Shown here: positions 44,975-53,215 of the stretch, piece after piece
Position numbering within the stretch: position 1 is the first letter of the stretch
Layout of the letters: each line of letters starts with the position of its first letter
Source: Clostridia bacterium
GTDB taxonomy: Bacteria; Bacillota; Clostridia; Oscillospirales; Acutalibacteraceae
NCBI GenBank assembly: GCA_017516745.1
Contig: JAFXBF010000009.1
Location: forward strand, 62,001-126,000
DNA length: 64,000 nucleotides
Reading direction: 5' to 3'
Translations under genes and position numbers: made by a program
Notes under the pieces: model-generated
What the model saw: only the letters and a program-made list of their open reading frames with translations
Database searches by the model: none
Told to the model about the DNA's origin: nothing

Positions 44975-46129
44975 ATGGAGCAGATGGTTCAGATAATAAT
45001 GCAGCTTATCGGCAGTGAAGTTTTCGGAAATAAGCTCTCTGCGTCTGATGAAATCTGTTTTACGGATAAACTGCTTATAGAAATGCTGATACTTTCCCGT
45101 AATCATAATGTTGCACAGCTTGTTGCTTCTGCTTTGCTGAACAGCGGTGTTATCGAAAACAGTCCGCAAAAGGGACTGTATCTTAACGAAATATATTCTG
45201 CGGTATATTCGCAGGAAAAAATGTGCGAAACATGTCGGGAAATATATGCGGTGTTCGATAGAGAGAAAATCGCATATATTCCGCTCAAGGGAGCGGTTAT
45301 ACGAGACCTGTATCCTCAGCCGTGGATGCGTGTCAGCGGCGATACTGATATTCTTGTCAAAGAAAAAGACAGGCAATCCGCAATCAATACAGTTCTGAAT
45401 ACCGGCGGATATGAGCTGAAAAAAGAAAGCGCTTACGATGCTTCGTTTGTATCTGCTGACGGCACGCTGATTGAACTGCACCATAAACTTTTTGCGGATA
45501 AGAAGTTTGCAAAGAAAATTCCGGATGTGTGGGCATCGGCAGAGTGCGACGGCGATTCGGAGTACAGATATAAACTGAGTGACGGTATTTTCTGTTATTA
45601 TCATATTCTGCACATGGCAAAGCATTTTGAAAACGGGGGCTGCGGTATAAGGTCGTTTATTGATTTGCGGCTGATTGAGCAGGCGTATAACCTTGATTCC
45701 GATGAAGTTAAAAAGCTGCTGAAAAAAAGCGGACTTTCTGTTTTTTCTTATTATGCAAGAAGGCTGTGTGCCGTATGGTTTGACGGTCAGGAACATGATG
45801 AAAAAACTTTACAGATGGAAAAATATATTCTTGACGGCGGAGTTTTCGGAACGGAAAAAACAAAAATTATTTCCCAACAGCAGCGCACAGGCGGAAAACG
45901 GCAGTATTTTCTGTCGAAAATATTTGTACCGTACAGTTCGCTCCGGTATTTGTATCCTGCTCTTAAAAAATATCCGTTTCTGTTTCCGTTTTATGAGGTG
46001 CGCCGTTGGTTTTCCTTTTTGTTTGGCGGAAGAAAAAAGTTCAGAAAGAATTACGCTGCACAGTTTGACAGAGTGTTGAGTAAACAGCCTGAAAATTATT
46101 CGCTGTTTGAAGATTTAGGGCTTAAATAA
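44975..46129 (+). CDS. NTP_transf_5-type nucleotidyltransferase-fold protein
   Basis: A 384-aa protein. YIPLKGAVIRDLYPQPWMRVSGDTDILV (residues about 101-128; Asp 123 and 125 in GDTD) is the polymerase-beta-type nucleotidyltransferase site of the NTP_transf_5 group; LIELHHKLF follows. The rest is helical with a basic aromatic C-terminal region (YPFLFPFYEVRRWFSFLFGG) that may touch the membrane. Members sit in peptide-modification and exopolysaccharide clusters beside HprK-like and PqqD genes, but their reaction is not known. Last gene of the module, 14 bases after the peptidase gene. Confidence 0.85.
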   Translation: MEQMVQIIMQLIGSEVFGNKLSASDEICFTDKLLIEMLILSRNHNVAQLVASALLNSGVIENSPQKGLYLNEIYSAVYSQEKMCETCREIYAVFDREKIAYIPLKGAVIRDLYPQPWMRVSGDTDILVKEKDRQSAINTVLNTGGYELKKESAYDASFVSADGTLIELHHKLFADKKFAKKIPDVWASAECDGDSEYRYKLSDGIFCYYHILHMAKHFENGGCGIRSFIDLRLIEQAYNLDSDEVKKLLKKSGLSVFSYYARRLCAVWFDGQEHDEKTLQMEKYILDGGVFGTEKTKIISQQQRTGGKRQYFLSKIFVPYSSLRYLYPALKKYPFLFPFYEVRRWFSFLFGGRKKFRKNYAAQFDRVLSKQPENYSLFEDLGLK

Positions 46130-46160
46130 AACAGATTTCTTTTGATAAGAGGCTTGAAGA

Positions 46161-46841
46161 ATGTACGAAAAAGTAATTAAAAGAGTAATGGATTTTCTGC
46201 TGGCTTTGGCAGCGCTTATCGTTTTGTCACCGCTGTTTCTGGTGCTGATAATTGTCGGCTCAGTTCAGATGAAAGGTAAAGTGTTCTTTGTCCAGCCTCG
46301 TCCCGGTAAGAATGAGCGGATTTTCAAACTCATAAAATTCAGTTCAATGACTCAGGAAAAAGATGCTCACGGAAATCTGTTACCCGATGAAAAAAGACTT
46401 ACAAAATACGGCAAATTCCTTCGTGCAACATCGCTTGATGAATTGCCGGAGCTTATCAATATTCTCGTAGGTGATATGTCTGTTGTCGGCCCACGTCCAC
46501 AGCTTGTGAGGGATATGGTTTTTATGACTCCCGAACAAAGGCGCCGCCACAGCGTTATGCCCGGGCTGACAGGTCTTGCTCAGGTCAACGGCAGAAACAA
46601 CATCTCATGGGAAAAGAAATTTGAATATGACCTTGAGTACATAGATAGCGGTATTACCTTTGCAAAAGATATAAAAATTATTCTGCAGACGGTGGGTAAG
46701 GCTTTCGCCCGTGAAGATGTTGTCCGTGACGGTACGGTCAGCGACCTGGATTTCGGCGATTATCTGCTTGAAAAAGGCGAAATAAGCAAAGAAGAATATA
46801 ATCTTTGTCAGCAAGAGGCTAAAGAATTGCTGGAGGTATAA
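46161..46841 (+). CDS. initiating undecaprenyl-phosphate sugar-1-phosphate transferase
   Basis: A 226-aa polyprenyl-phosphate transferase of the short (PglC/WcaJ C-domain) type. One N-terminal helix (MDFLLALAALIVLSPLFLVL) precedes the catalytic core: VFFVQPRPGKNERIFKLIKF, LRATSLDELPELINIL with the Asp-Glu pair, VGPRPQLV and PGLTGLAQVNGRN. It puts the first sugar phosphate on undecaprenyl phosphate on the inner face of the membrane and so starts each repeat unit. Confidence 0.95.
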   Translation: MYEKVIKRVMDFLLALAALIVLSPLFLVLIIVGSVQMKGKVFFVQPRPGKNERIFKLIKFSSMTQEKDAHGNLLPDEKRLTKYGKFLRATSLDELPELINILVGDMSVVGPRPQLVRDMVFMTPEQRRRHSVMPGLTGLAQVNGRNNISWEKKFEYDLEYIDSGITFAKDIKIILQTVGKAFAREDVVRDGTVSDLDFGDYLLEKGEISKEEYNLCQQEAKELLEV

Positions 46842-46843
46842 AA

Positions 46844-47671
46844 ATGCCCGATACAAGATTTTCCGTGTCCATGTGTGTTTATATAAAAGACACCCCCGAA
46901 TGGTTCACGACTGCTGTTGAGAGTGTTCTCAACCAGACGGTGAAACCGAGTGAAGTAGTTCTGGTGGTTGACGGTCCTGTTACTGCCCAACTTGATGCGA
47001 TAATTACGGATTATGAAAAAAATCCCTTGTTCCGAATTGTCCGCCTGCCGAAAAATGTTGGCCACGGTGAAGCAAGGCGAGCGTGTCTTAACCACTGTCG
47101 GTATGAACTGGTTGCCCTTATGGATGCGGATGATATAAGCGCAAGTGACAGATTTGAAAAGCAACTCGCTTTGTTTGAAGCGAATCCCGAGCTTACAATA
47201 GCAGGCGGCAATATCACCGAGTTTGTGGGCGACCCCGAAAATATAGTGGGTGCACGTGTTGTTTCGCAGGATGATGCAGCAATCAAAGCGGATATGAAAA
47301 TAAGATGTCCGATGAATCAGGTAACGGTTATGTTCCGCAAAAGTGCTGTTGAAAAAGTCGGAGGATATATAGATTGGTACAACGAAGAAGACTATTACCT
47401 CTGGCTGCGGCTGTATCTCGACGGTGCGGTGTTTGCCAACCTGCCGGATTATCTTGTAAATGTCCGTGTAGGCAAGGAGATGTATCAGCGCCGGGGCGGC
47501 AAAAAATATTTCTTAAGCGAAGCGAAGCTTCAGAAATATATGCTTGATAACAAAGTTATCGGGTTTGGTGCTTTCGCAATCAATGTCGGCAAAAGGTTTG
47601 TTGTCCAGATTATGCTGCCGAATAAGCTCCGCAGTTGGGTGTTCAAAAAATTTGCAAGAAAGACAGTTTGA
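46844..47671 (+). CDS. GT2-family glycosyltransferase
   Basis: A 275-aa GT-A enzyme. FSVSMCVYIKDTPEWFTTAVESVLNQT is the typical GT2 start; VALMDADDISASDRFEKQL holds the DxD metal motif; YNEEDYYLWLRLYLDGA the acceptor/catalytic ED-W region. It adds one sugar to the lipid-linked unit in the cytoplasm. It starts two bases after the initiating transferase gene with GGAGG, so its sugar may be the second in the chain. Confidence 0.93.
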   Translation: MPDTRFSVSMCVYIKDTPEWFTTAVESVLNQTVKPSEVVLVVDGPVTAQLDAIITDYEKNPLFRIVRLPKNVGHGEARRACLNHCRYELVALMDADDISASDRFEKQLALFEANPELTIAGGNITEFVGDPENIVGARVVSQDDAAIKADMKIRCPMNQVTVMFRKSAVEKVGGYIDWYNEEDYYLWLRLYLDGAVFANLPDYLVNVRVGKEMYQRRGGKKYFLSEAKLQKYMLDNKVIGFGAFAINVGKRFVVQIMLPNKLRSWVFKKFARKTV

Positions 47672-47676
47672 ATTTT

Positions 47677-48102
47677 ATGGGTGAAAAGAAATACAAAATC
47701 GGATATACAACAGGTGTTTTTGATTTGTTCCATATCGGTCATCTGAATATTCTCAGAAGAGCGAAAGAGCAGTGTGAATATCTCATTGTAGGTGTTACAA
47801 CAGATGAACTCTGCACAAAAACCAAAAGCAAGCATCCCATTATCTGCGAAGCCGAAAGGGTTGCGATTATAGAGTCTGTCAGATATGTTGACAAAGTAGT
47901 GCTGCAATCTGATATGGACAAGCTGTCTGCAGTTAAAAACCACGGTGTTAATGCGGTTTTTGTCGGGTCAGATTGGAAAGGTACACCTTCATGGGTTAAG
48001 TATGAGCAGGAGTTTGAGAGTGTCGGTTGCAAGGTTGTGTATTTAGAGCATACTGACGGCATATCATCTACAATTTTGCGTGAAAGGCTTAATAAAGAAT
48101 GA
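47677..48102 (+). CDS. cytidylyltransferase (glycerol-3-phosphate type, TagD-like)
   Basis: A 141-aa nucleotidyltransferase. TTGVFDLFHIGHLNIL carries HxGH; RYVDKVV, GSDWKGTPSW and HTDGISSTIL match the GCT/TagD signature blocks (R-Y-V-D, W-x-G, R-T-x-G-I-S-T-T with H for R). It should make CDP-glycerol or a related CDP-alcohol used to decorate the polymer, with the LicD protein two genes on as the likely transferase. ATG 47677 lacks a strong ribosome binding site; the frame from 47635 lies within the previous gene. Confidence 0.88.
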   Translation: MGEKKYKIGYTTGVFDLFHIGHLNILRRAKEQCEYLIVGVTTDELCTKTKSKHPIICEAERVAIIESVRYVDKVVLQSDMDKLSAVKNHGVNAVFVGSDWKGTPSWVKYEQEFESVGCKVVYLEHTDGISSTILRERLNKE

Positions 48103-48929
48103 TTTTTGTTTACCGAAAGTGGGAAGAGATTTGCCGCAAGCTAAAAGAAAAAGGTTTGCAAAGTATTCCTGCTTGTGAGGTTAAATCCGATTCGGGTAAT
48201 TATGTCGTTTTAAAACACGATGTTGAAACCGATGTTCAGCGAGCACACAAAATAGCACAGATTGAAAAAGAATACGGACACAGGGGCAGCTATTACGTTC
48301 AGGCATATCTGCTTAGCAACAACAAAAATGTTGAGCTGCTTTCCGAAATGCAACAGATGGGACACGAGGTATCTTATCATTACGATGTGCTTGATTACTG
48401 TAAGGGTAATATGGAAGAGGCTGATGTTGAGTTCGAAAAAAATCTGAATTTGTTCAGAAGCAAAGGCTTACGGGTTGTTACGGTGTGTCAGCACGGCAAT
48501 CCGATTATTGAGCGCAACGGATACAGCTCAAACCGAGATTTTTTCAGAAACAGCAGTATCAGAGCAAAGTATACCGATATTGCGGATATTATGGTGAATT
48601 TCAAAGAGAAATTTTCAACCGACTATCTGTATTTTTCTGATGCAGGCAGAATGTTCAAATTGATTTATGACCCGATTAACAATGACGTTATAAACAGTGA
48701 TGATAAAAATATTCCGTTCAACAGCGTAGATGAACTGCTGAACGGATTGGATAACGAAATCGGAAATATTATCAGCATCCATCCTCACCGCTGGATGCAA
48801 TCCGCAACGTTTTATTTGTGCAAAAAATGTATATTTAAGGTGTTGAAAACTGTTGCAAAAATAATGGCTAAAATACCTGTATTTAACAGACTTATGAGCA
48901 AGTATTATTATCTGGCTAAAAAAATATGA
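48099..48929 (+). CDS. polysaccharide-deacetylase-like (NodB-fold) protein
   Basis: A 276-aa protein. VVLKHDVETDVQRAHKIAQIE matches the NodB motif 1 position (Asp then acid), HRGSYYVQAY the next strand, GHEVSYHYDVLDY motif 2 with His residues, VCQHGNPI a middle block and ISIHPHRWM a C-terminal His motif. The divergent metal motifs leave it open whether it deacetylates. The C terminus is basic and may face the membrane. ATGA overlap with the cytidylyltransferase gene shows tight coupling. Confidence 0.78.
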   Translation: MIFVYRKWEEICRKLKEKGLQSIPACEVKSDSGNYVVLKHDVETDVQRAHKIAQIEKEYGHRGSYYVQAYLLSNNKNVELLSEMQQMGHEVSYHYDVLDYCKGNMEEADVEFEKNLNLFRSKGLRVVTVCQHGNPIIERNGYSSNRDFFRNSSIRAKYTDIADIMVNFKEKFSTDYLYFSDAGRMFKLIYDPINNDVINSDDKNIPFNSVDELLNGLDNEIGNIISIHPHRWMQSATFYLCKKCIFKVLKTVAKIMAKIPVFNRLMSKYYYLAKKI

Positions 48930-48953
48930 TTTGCGAAAAGATGTGAAATTAAA

Positions 48954-49784
48954 ATGAGTAAGCAGTCCGTGCGTGCGGTACAAGGAAAAATACTTGAAAT
49001 AATGAACTTTATTGACAAGCTGTGCCGTGAGCATGGGATTGTTTATTATATAATGGGCGGCACTGCATTGGGCGCTGTGCGCCACGGCGGGTTTATCCCG
49101 TGGGATGATGATCTTGATATTTTTATGACTCCTGAGCAGTATGAGAAATTCAAGGCTGTTTTTGAAAAAGAAAAAAACAGACAGTTTGTTATTCAGGAGT
49201 GGCGCACCGATTCAAAATATCTTGAGTATGCAAAGGTACGCATGAACGGCACAACTTTTATTGAGGGGAATTTCAAAGATTTCAAAGATATGCACCACGG
49301 CATTTATGTTGATATTATGATTCTTCACAAAGTGCCCGAAAACATACTCATTCAGAAAATGGTTTACCTTGAGTCAAAATTTGTTACGCTTTACGGTTTG
49401 TCACAAAGAAATTGGAAGCCCAAATCGAAAGCACAGGCTGTTGTGCTGAATTCACTTAAATTTCTGCCCTGCAAACTTATGACAAGAATAGCTTACAGTC
49501 ATATTTATCGCTATGACGGCAGAGAGAAGAATTATAAATATTGCTACTGGATTACTCCTGCCGGATTTCGCAACGGCTTGTTTGATGCCTCGTTTTTTGA
49601 AAAGCCCGTTGATGTTCCTTTTGAGGATACAGTATTGCTCGGCTCAGAAAAAATCAAGGAGTATCTTGAATACAGATACGGCGATTATATGAAGCTGCCA
49701 AGCGAAGAGCAACAGAAAGCGGCCGTTCATGCATATGTGTTTGATACTGAAAAAGATTATACGGAGTATTTGGGGAATGTGTAA
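48954..49784 (+). CDS. LicD-family phospho-group transferase
   Basis: A 276-aa protein with the LicD/fukutin signature: YYIMGGTALGAVRHGGFIPWDDDLDIFM, where the GGT.LG and DDDLD (metal) motifs mark a nucleotidyltransferase-like fold, and YAKVRMNGTTFIEG. LicD proteins move phosphocholine, and relatives move glycerol- or ribitol-phosphate, from a CDP donor to a sugar. The TagD-like enzyme two genes upstream would supply the donor, so the polymer probably bears a phosphate-linked substituent. Confidence 0.92.
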   Translation: MSKQSVRAVQGKILEIMNFIDKLCREHGIVYYIMGGTALGAVRHGGFIPWDDDLDIFMTPEQYEKFKAVFEKEKNRQFVIQEWRTDSKYLEYAKVRMNGTTFIEGNFKDFKDMHHGIYVDIMILHKVPENILIQKMVYLESKFVTLYGLSQRNWKPKSKAQAVVLNSLKFLPCKLMTRIAYSHIYRYDGREKNYKYCYWITPAGFRNGLFDASFFEKPVDVPFEDTVLLGSEKIKEYLEYRYGDYMKLPSEEQQKAAVHAYVFDTEKDYTEYLGNV

Positions 49785-50596
49785 TGTCAAGGTTTGAAAT
49801 TTTGTGCGTTACAATGCACCAAAAGGATTTTTCTAAAATTGAACAGATGAATATTCACTCGGACGTTGTTTTTGCCAACCAAGCAGATACAACAAGATAT
49901 GATGAGTTGGATTTTGACGGACACTGCGCACGTATGATTACAACAGATACCCGAGGTGTCGGTGTCAACCGTAACCTTGCGCTAACTTATGCAAAGGGCG
50001 AAATCTGTCTTTTTGCCGATGATGATATTACATATAACGATGATATGGAGCAAAGAGTGCTTGCCGAGTTTGATGCACACCCGGATGCGGATATCATAAT
50101 TTTTCACCTTGATACTGATTCGGAAAGAAAACAGATAAAATACAGCCAAAGCAAAAAATGCGGTCGCTTCTGCCGTATGCCGTGGGGGGCTTGCCGTGTG
50201 GCATTCCGTCTTTCTTCGGTAAAAAAAGCAAACCTCTGGTTTACAACTCTGTTTGGCGGCGGCTGTGTTTTTCCGTCGGGAGAAGACAGTATGTGGCTTG
50301 CGGATGCCAAGAAAAAAGGCCTTATCTTTTATGTTTCAAAAGAAACAATTGGCAAGGTTTCTTTTGAGGGGTCAACCTGGTTTACCGGATATGATGAAAA
50401 GTTTTTTTACGGCAAAGGTGCATTTTATCAGGCGGTTCATCCGAAAACAAAGTACCTATGGATGCTGTATTTTGCATTCAGAACAATAAGCAAGTCGGAT
50501 ATTTCAATGAAAGAAAAATTTGTGTGGATGAAAAACGGCATTGCCGGTTATCATAAAACATTATCTTGTTATGATTATAATGAAAATAGTATGTAG
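49784..50596 (+). CDS. GT-A (GT2-like) glycosyltransferase
   Basis: A 270-aa enzyme. RGVGVNRNLALTYAKGEICLFADDDITYNDDMEQRV, spread over about residues 60-95, holds the nucleotide-sugar site with the D-D-D metal motif; GGGCVFPSGEDSMWLADA supplies the catalytic ED region. The N terminus (ILCVTMHQKDFSKI) matches glycosyltransferases of the CpsI/EpsI sort. One-base overlap (TAATG) with the LicD gene. The sugar is unknown. Confidence 0.88.
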   Translation: MSRFEILCVTMHQKDFSKIEQMNIHSDVVFANQADTTRYDELDFDGHCARMITTDTRGVGVNRNLALTYAKGEICLFADDDITYNDDMEQRVLAEFDAHPDADIIIFHLDTDSERKQIKYSQSKKCGRFCRMPWGACRVAFRLSSVKKANLWFTTLFGGGCVFPSGEDSMWLADAKKKGLIFYVSKETIGKVSFEGSTWFTGYDEKFFYGKGAFYQAVHPKTKYLWMLYFAFRTISKSDISMKEKFVWMKNGIAGYHKTLSCYDYNENSM

Positions 50597-50645
50597 TCTA
50601 CATAATTAAAACATACTGAATTTATCAAAATTTCAGGAGCGCAAT

Positions 50646-51941
50646 ATGTCTGAATCGAAATATACTCCAAGATTGTTGATTATAAGCAATTCATGCTTGT
50701 CTAATAATACGTCCAACGGAAGAACTTTAAGAAATTTTTTACTTGGTTGGGACCCGAATAAAATTGCTCAGTTTTATATTCAGAATGAGGAACCGGATTT
50801 TACGGTATGTCATAATTATTACAGAGTAACGGACGGACAAGCCTTAAAGGCTTTTTTGAAAGGTGCAAAAGCAGGAGGAACAGTAGAAGCATCTCTTGAA
50901 GAGAAATCAGTAACAGTAAATAGTATATCTGCCAAAAAACGCAGCAGAAATCCCTTGTCTATGCTTTTGCGTGAACTTGTATGGATTACCGGTCGATGGA
51001 AAAGTAATGATTTTGAAAAATGGTTAAATGATTATTCTCCAGAGGTCGTATTGTTGCAAGCAGGTGACAGTCCCTTTATGCTGAAACTCGCTTCGGATAT
51101 TAGCAAAAAACTGAATATTCCATTGGTGATATATAATAGTGAGGTTTATTACTTTAAAAAGTTTGATTATTTTCGTTCAAAAGGAATTCCTCGTTTGCTT
51201 TATCCCGTTTTTCACAGTTATTATAAATATATCTTCAAAAAGACAATCCGTTGTGCCGAAGGTTCTGTATATAATTGTGAGATGATTAAAGAAAAATACG
51301 ACGAAGAATTTAATCTCCCGTCAGAAGTAATTTATACCGCTACAGAAGCTGAATACATAAATCAAAAAGCAAAGGACGATAAGTTTGTTGTCAGCTATTT
51401 GGGGAATTTAGGAGTAGGCAGACATGAAGGTTTAGCGGAAATCGGAAATGCATTGCAGAAGATTTCAGCAGATTATCACTTGGATGTTTACGGTAAAATA
51501 CCGAATGACGCCGTTAAAGCAGCGTTTGAAAATTGCAAAGGAATCAGCTATAAAGGATTTATAAGTTATGAGCAGGTTTTGGAAGTAATGTCAGATAGCG
51601 ATTTGCTTGTTCATGTTGAAAATTTCTCGGATTTTTATCGAAAGGATTTGCAGTATGCTTTTTCTACCAAAATTGCGGATTCGCTGGCAATGGGAGTCGG
51701 CTTTTTGCTTTATGCTCCGCCAGAGGTAGCGTGTTCAAAATATTTGAAAGATAACGAAGCTGCTTTTGTTGTGAGCGATAAAGACGAACTCTTCAAAACG
51801 CTTAAAACTCTTACGGAAAATCCTGTGGATTGCAGGCGTTACAGTAAGACTGCTTGTGAACTTGCCGAAAAAAATCATAATTTTACAAATAATGCAAACA
51901 GGTTCCAGGAAGTTTTAAGAGAAGTTGTATCAGGAGGATGA
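50646..51941 (+). CDS. GT4-family glycosyltransferase
   Basis: A 431-aa GT-B protein. The N domain has NGRTLRNFLLGW near its start and LVIYNSEVYYF; the C domain has VVSYLGNLGVGRHEGL, YHLDVYGKI, ISYKGFISYEQVLEVMSDSDLLVHVENF and KIADSLAMGVGFLLYAPP, the donor-binding part of GT4 enzymes. This gene and the next seven are more AT-rich than the start of the locus, as is usual for strain-specific polymer genes. AGGAG precedes the ATG. Confidence 0.86.
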   Translation: MSESKYTPRLLIISNSCLSNNTSNGRTLRNFLLGWDPNKIAQFYIQNEEPDFTVCHNYYRVTDGQALKAFLKGAKAGGTVEASLEEKSVTVNSISAKKRSRNPLSMLLRELVWITGRWKSNDFEKWLNDYSPEVVLLQAGDSPFMLKLASDISKKLNIPLVIYNSEVYYFKKFDYFRSKGIPRLLYPVFHSYYKYIFKKTIRCAEGSVYNCEMIKEKYDEEFNLPSEVIYTATEAEYINQKAKDDKFVVSYLGNLGVGRHEGLAEIGNALQKISADYHLDVYGKIPNDAVKAAFENCKGISYKGFISYEQVLEVMSDSDLLVHVENFSDFYRKDLQYAFSTKIADSLAMGVGFLLYAPPEVACSKYLKDNEAAFVVSDKDELFKTLKTLTENPVDCRRYSKTACELAEKNHNFTNNANRFQEVLREVVSGG

Positions 51942-51944
51942 ATT

Positions 51945-53171
51945 ATGACATCAAATGCAGATGTGTTGTTTTTAGGACGATTATTTCCGCCTGTTAATGA
52001 AGATAATGTTCGTTCTAAAGCAAGAGTTGATATGCAGGATGCTGCCAATCAGCTTCAATGGAATCTAATTAACGGCTTTAAGAAAAATGGAATTAAAAAT
52101 ATCAATGTTGTGTCTTATCTGCCTGTTGACAGCTGGCCAAAACATTTTAAAGATGCGTTTGTTAAACAGATAGATTGCAATATTTATGATGTGCAATTCA
52201 GAAGCGTTGGGTTTTGCAATATTACTTACATAAAACAGTTCCTTTGTAAAAAGATTTGCAACAAATCCGTAGTTGAATGGGTAAAGAATAAAAACGGCAG
52301 AAAAAAAATTCTGTTTTGTTATACGTGTAACAATACTCTTATGAGGGCAGTTGCCGCTGCAAAACGTGCAAATCCGGATGTTGTTGCTGTGCAAATAATT
52401 GCCGATATTACCGAGTTCGCAGCAAATGACAAAGCAAAAGGAATAAAAAAACAGTTCATAATTAACGAGATAAAAACTAACGAAAGACTCATGAAACATA
52501 TTGACGGTTATGTATTATTAACCAAGCAGATGAAGGAAAAACTCGGAATAAACAAGCCTTATATTGTAATGGAAGGAATTTGCCCTGCGAGAGAAACGAA
52601 AGAAACAGAAGGATTTTATTGTAATTCACAAGATGTAAGAACTATTTTGTATACCGGAAGTATGAACAAAAAATACGGTATTTGTGAACTTCTTAATGCT
52701 TTTCTTATGATTGATAATCCGAATTTCCGATTACAGCTCTGTGGCCTTGGTAATGCCGAAGCCGAAATAATTGAAGCTTGTAAAAAAGATGGACGGATCG
52801 AGTTTTTAGGCAAGGTTTCTCATAGCCGATGTATAGAGTTGCAAAGAAAAGCTACGGTATTGGTTAATCCTCGTCAAAACAATGAAGAGTTTACAAAATA
52901 TAGTTTTCCTTCTAAAAATCTTGAATACCTTTCAACCGGTAAACCGTTAGTGGCTTTTAAATTAGATGGTATACCGGATGAATATGATGAATTTATCAAT
53001 TATGTTTCGGACAATACTCTCGAGGCTTTCAGAGATAAACTTGTAGATGTTTGTGTTGATGAAGATAGAAGTGCTAAAACTAAAGCTGAAAATGCTATGC
53101 GTTTTGTGTTAGAAAACAAAAACTATATTGTACAGTCTAAAAAGATACTGGATTTTATATCACATACTTAG
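51945..53171 (+). CDS. GT4-family glycosyltransferase
   Basis: A 408-aa GT-B protein. TILYTGSMNKKYGICELLNAF opens the C domain, followed by LQLCGLGNAEAEII, IEFLGKVSHSRCIELQRKATVLVNPRQNNEEF and FPSKNLEYLSTGKPLVAF with the retaining-GT Glu region. The N terminus reads VLFLGRLFPPVN. It begins three bases after the preceding gene with GGAGG. The sugar is unknown. Confidence 0.88.
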   Translation: MTSNADVLFLGRLFPPVNEDNVRSKARVDMQDAANQLQWNLINGFKKNGIKNINVVSYLPVDSWPKHFKDAFVKQIDCNIYDVQFRSVGFCNITYIKQFLCKKICNKSVVEWVKNKNGRKKILFCYTCNNTLMRAVAAAKRANPDVVAVQIIADITEFAANDKAKGIKKQFIINEIKTNERLMKHIDGYVLLTKQMKEKLGINKPYIVMEGICPARETKETEGFYCNSQDVRTILYTGSMNKKYGICELLNAFLMIDNPNFRLQLCGLGNAEAEIIEACKKDGRIEFLGKVSHSRCIELQRKATVLVNPRQNNEEFTKYSFPSKNLEYLSTGKPLVAFKLDGIPDEYDEFINYVSDNTLEAFRDKLVDVCVDEDRSAKTKAENAMRFVLENKNYIVQSKKILDFISHT

Positions 53172-53196
53172 GGTGACGAGTATAATCGCCACCCTA
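53170..53196 (+). promoter_or_regulatory. small hairpin before wzy
   Basis: AGGGTGACGA pairs with TCGCCACCCT (one mismatch) right at the preceding stop codon. There is no T run, so it may protect or cut the message rather than end it. Confidence 0.45.
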
Positions 53197-53215
53197 ACCG
53201 AACGGAGGAATAAAA

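Noticed and set aside
44927-45796. Minus-strand 289-codon frame
   Set aside because: Antisense of the NTP_transf_5 gene, which has recognisable motifs and good spacing in the module.
40258-46129. Classical lasso peptide cluster
   Set aside because: HprK-like, PqqD and nucleotidyltransferase genes fit, but there is no asparagine-synthetase-like cyclase or transglutaminase-like protease.
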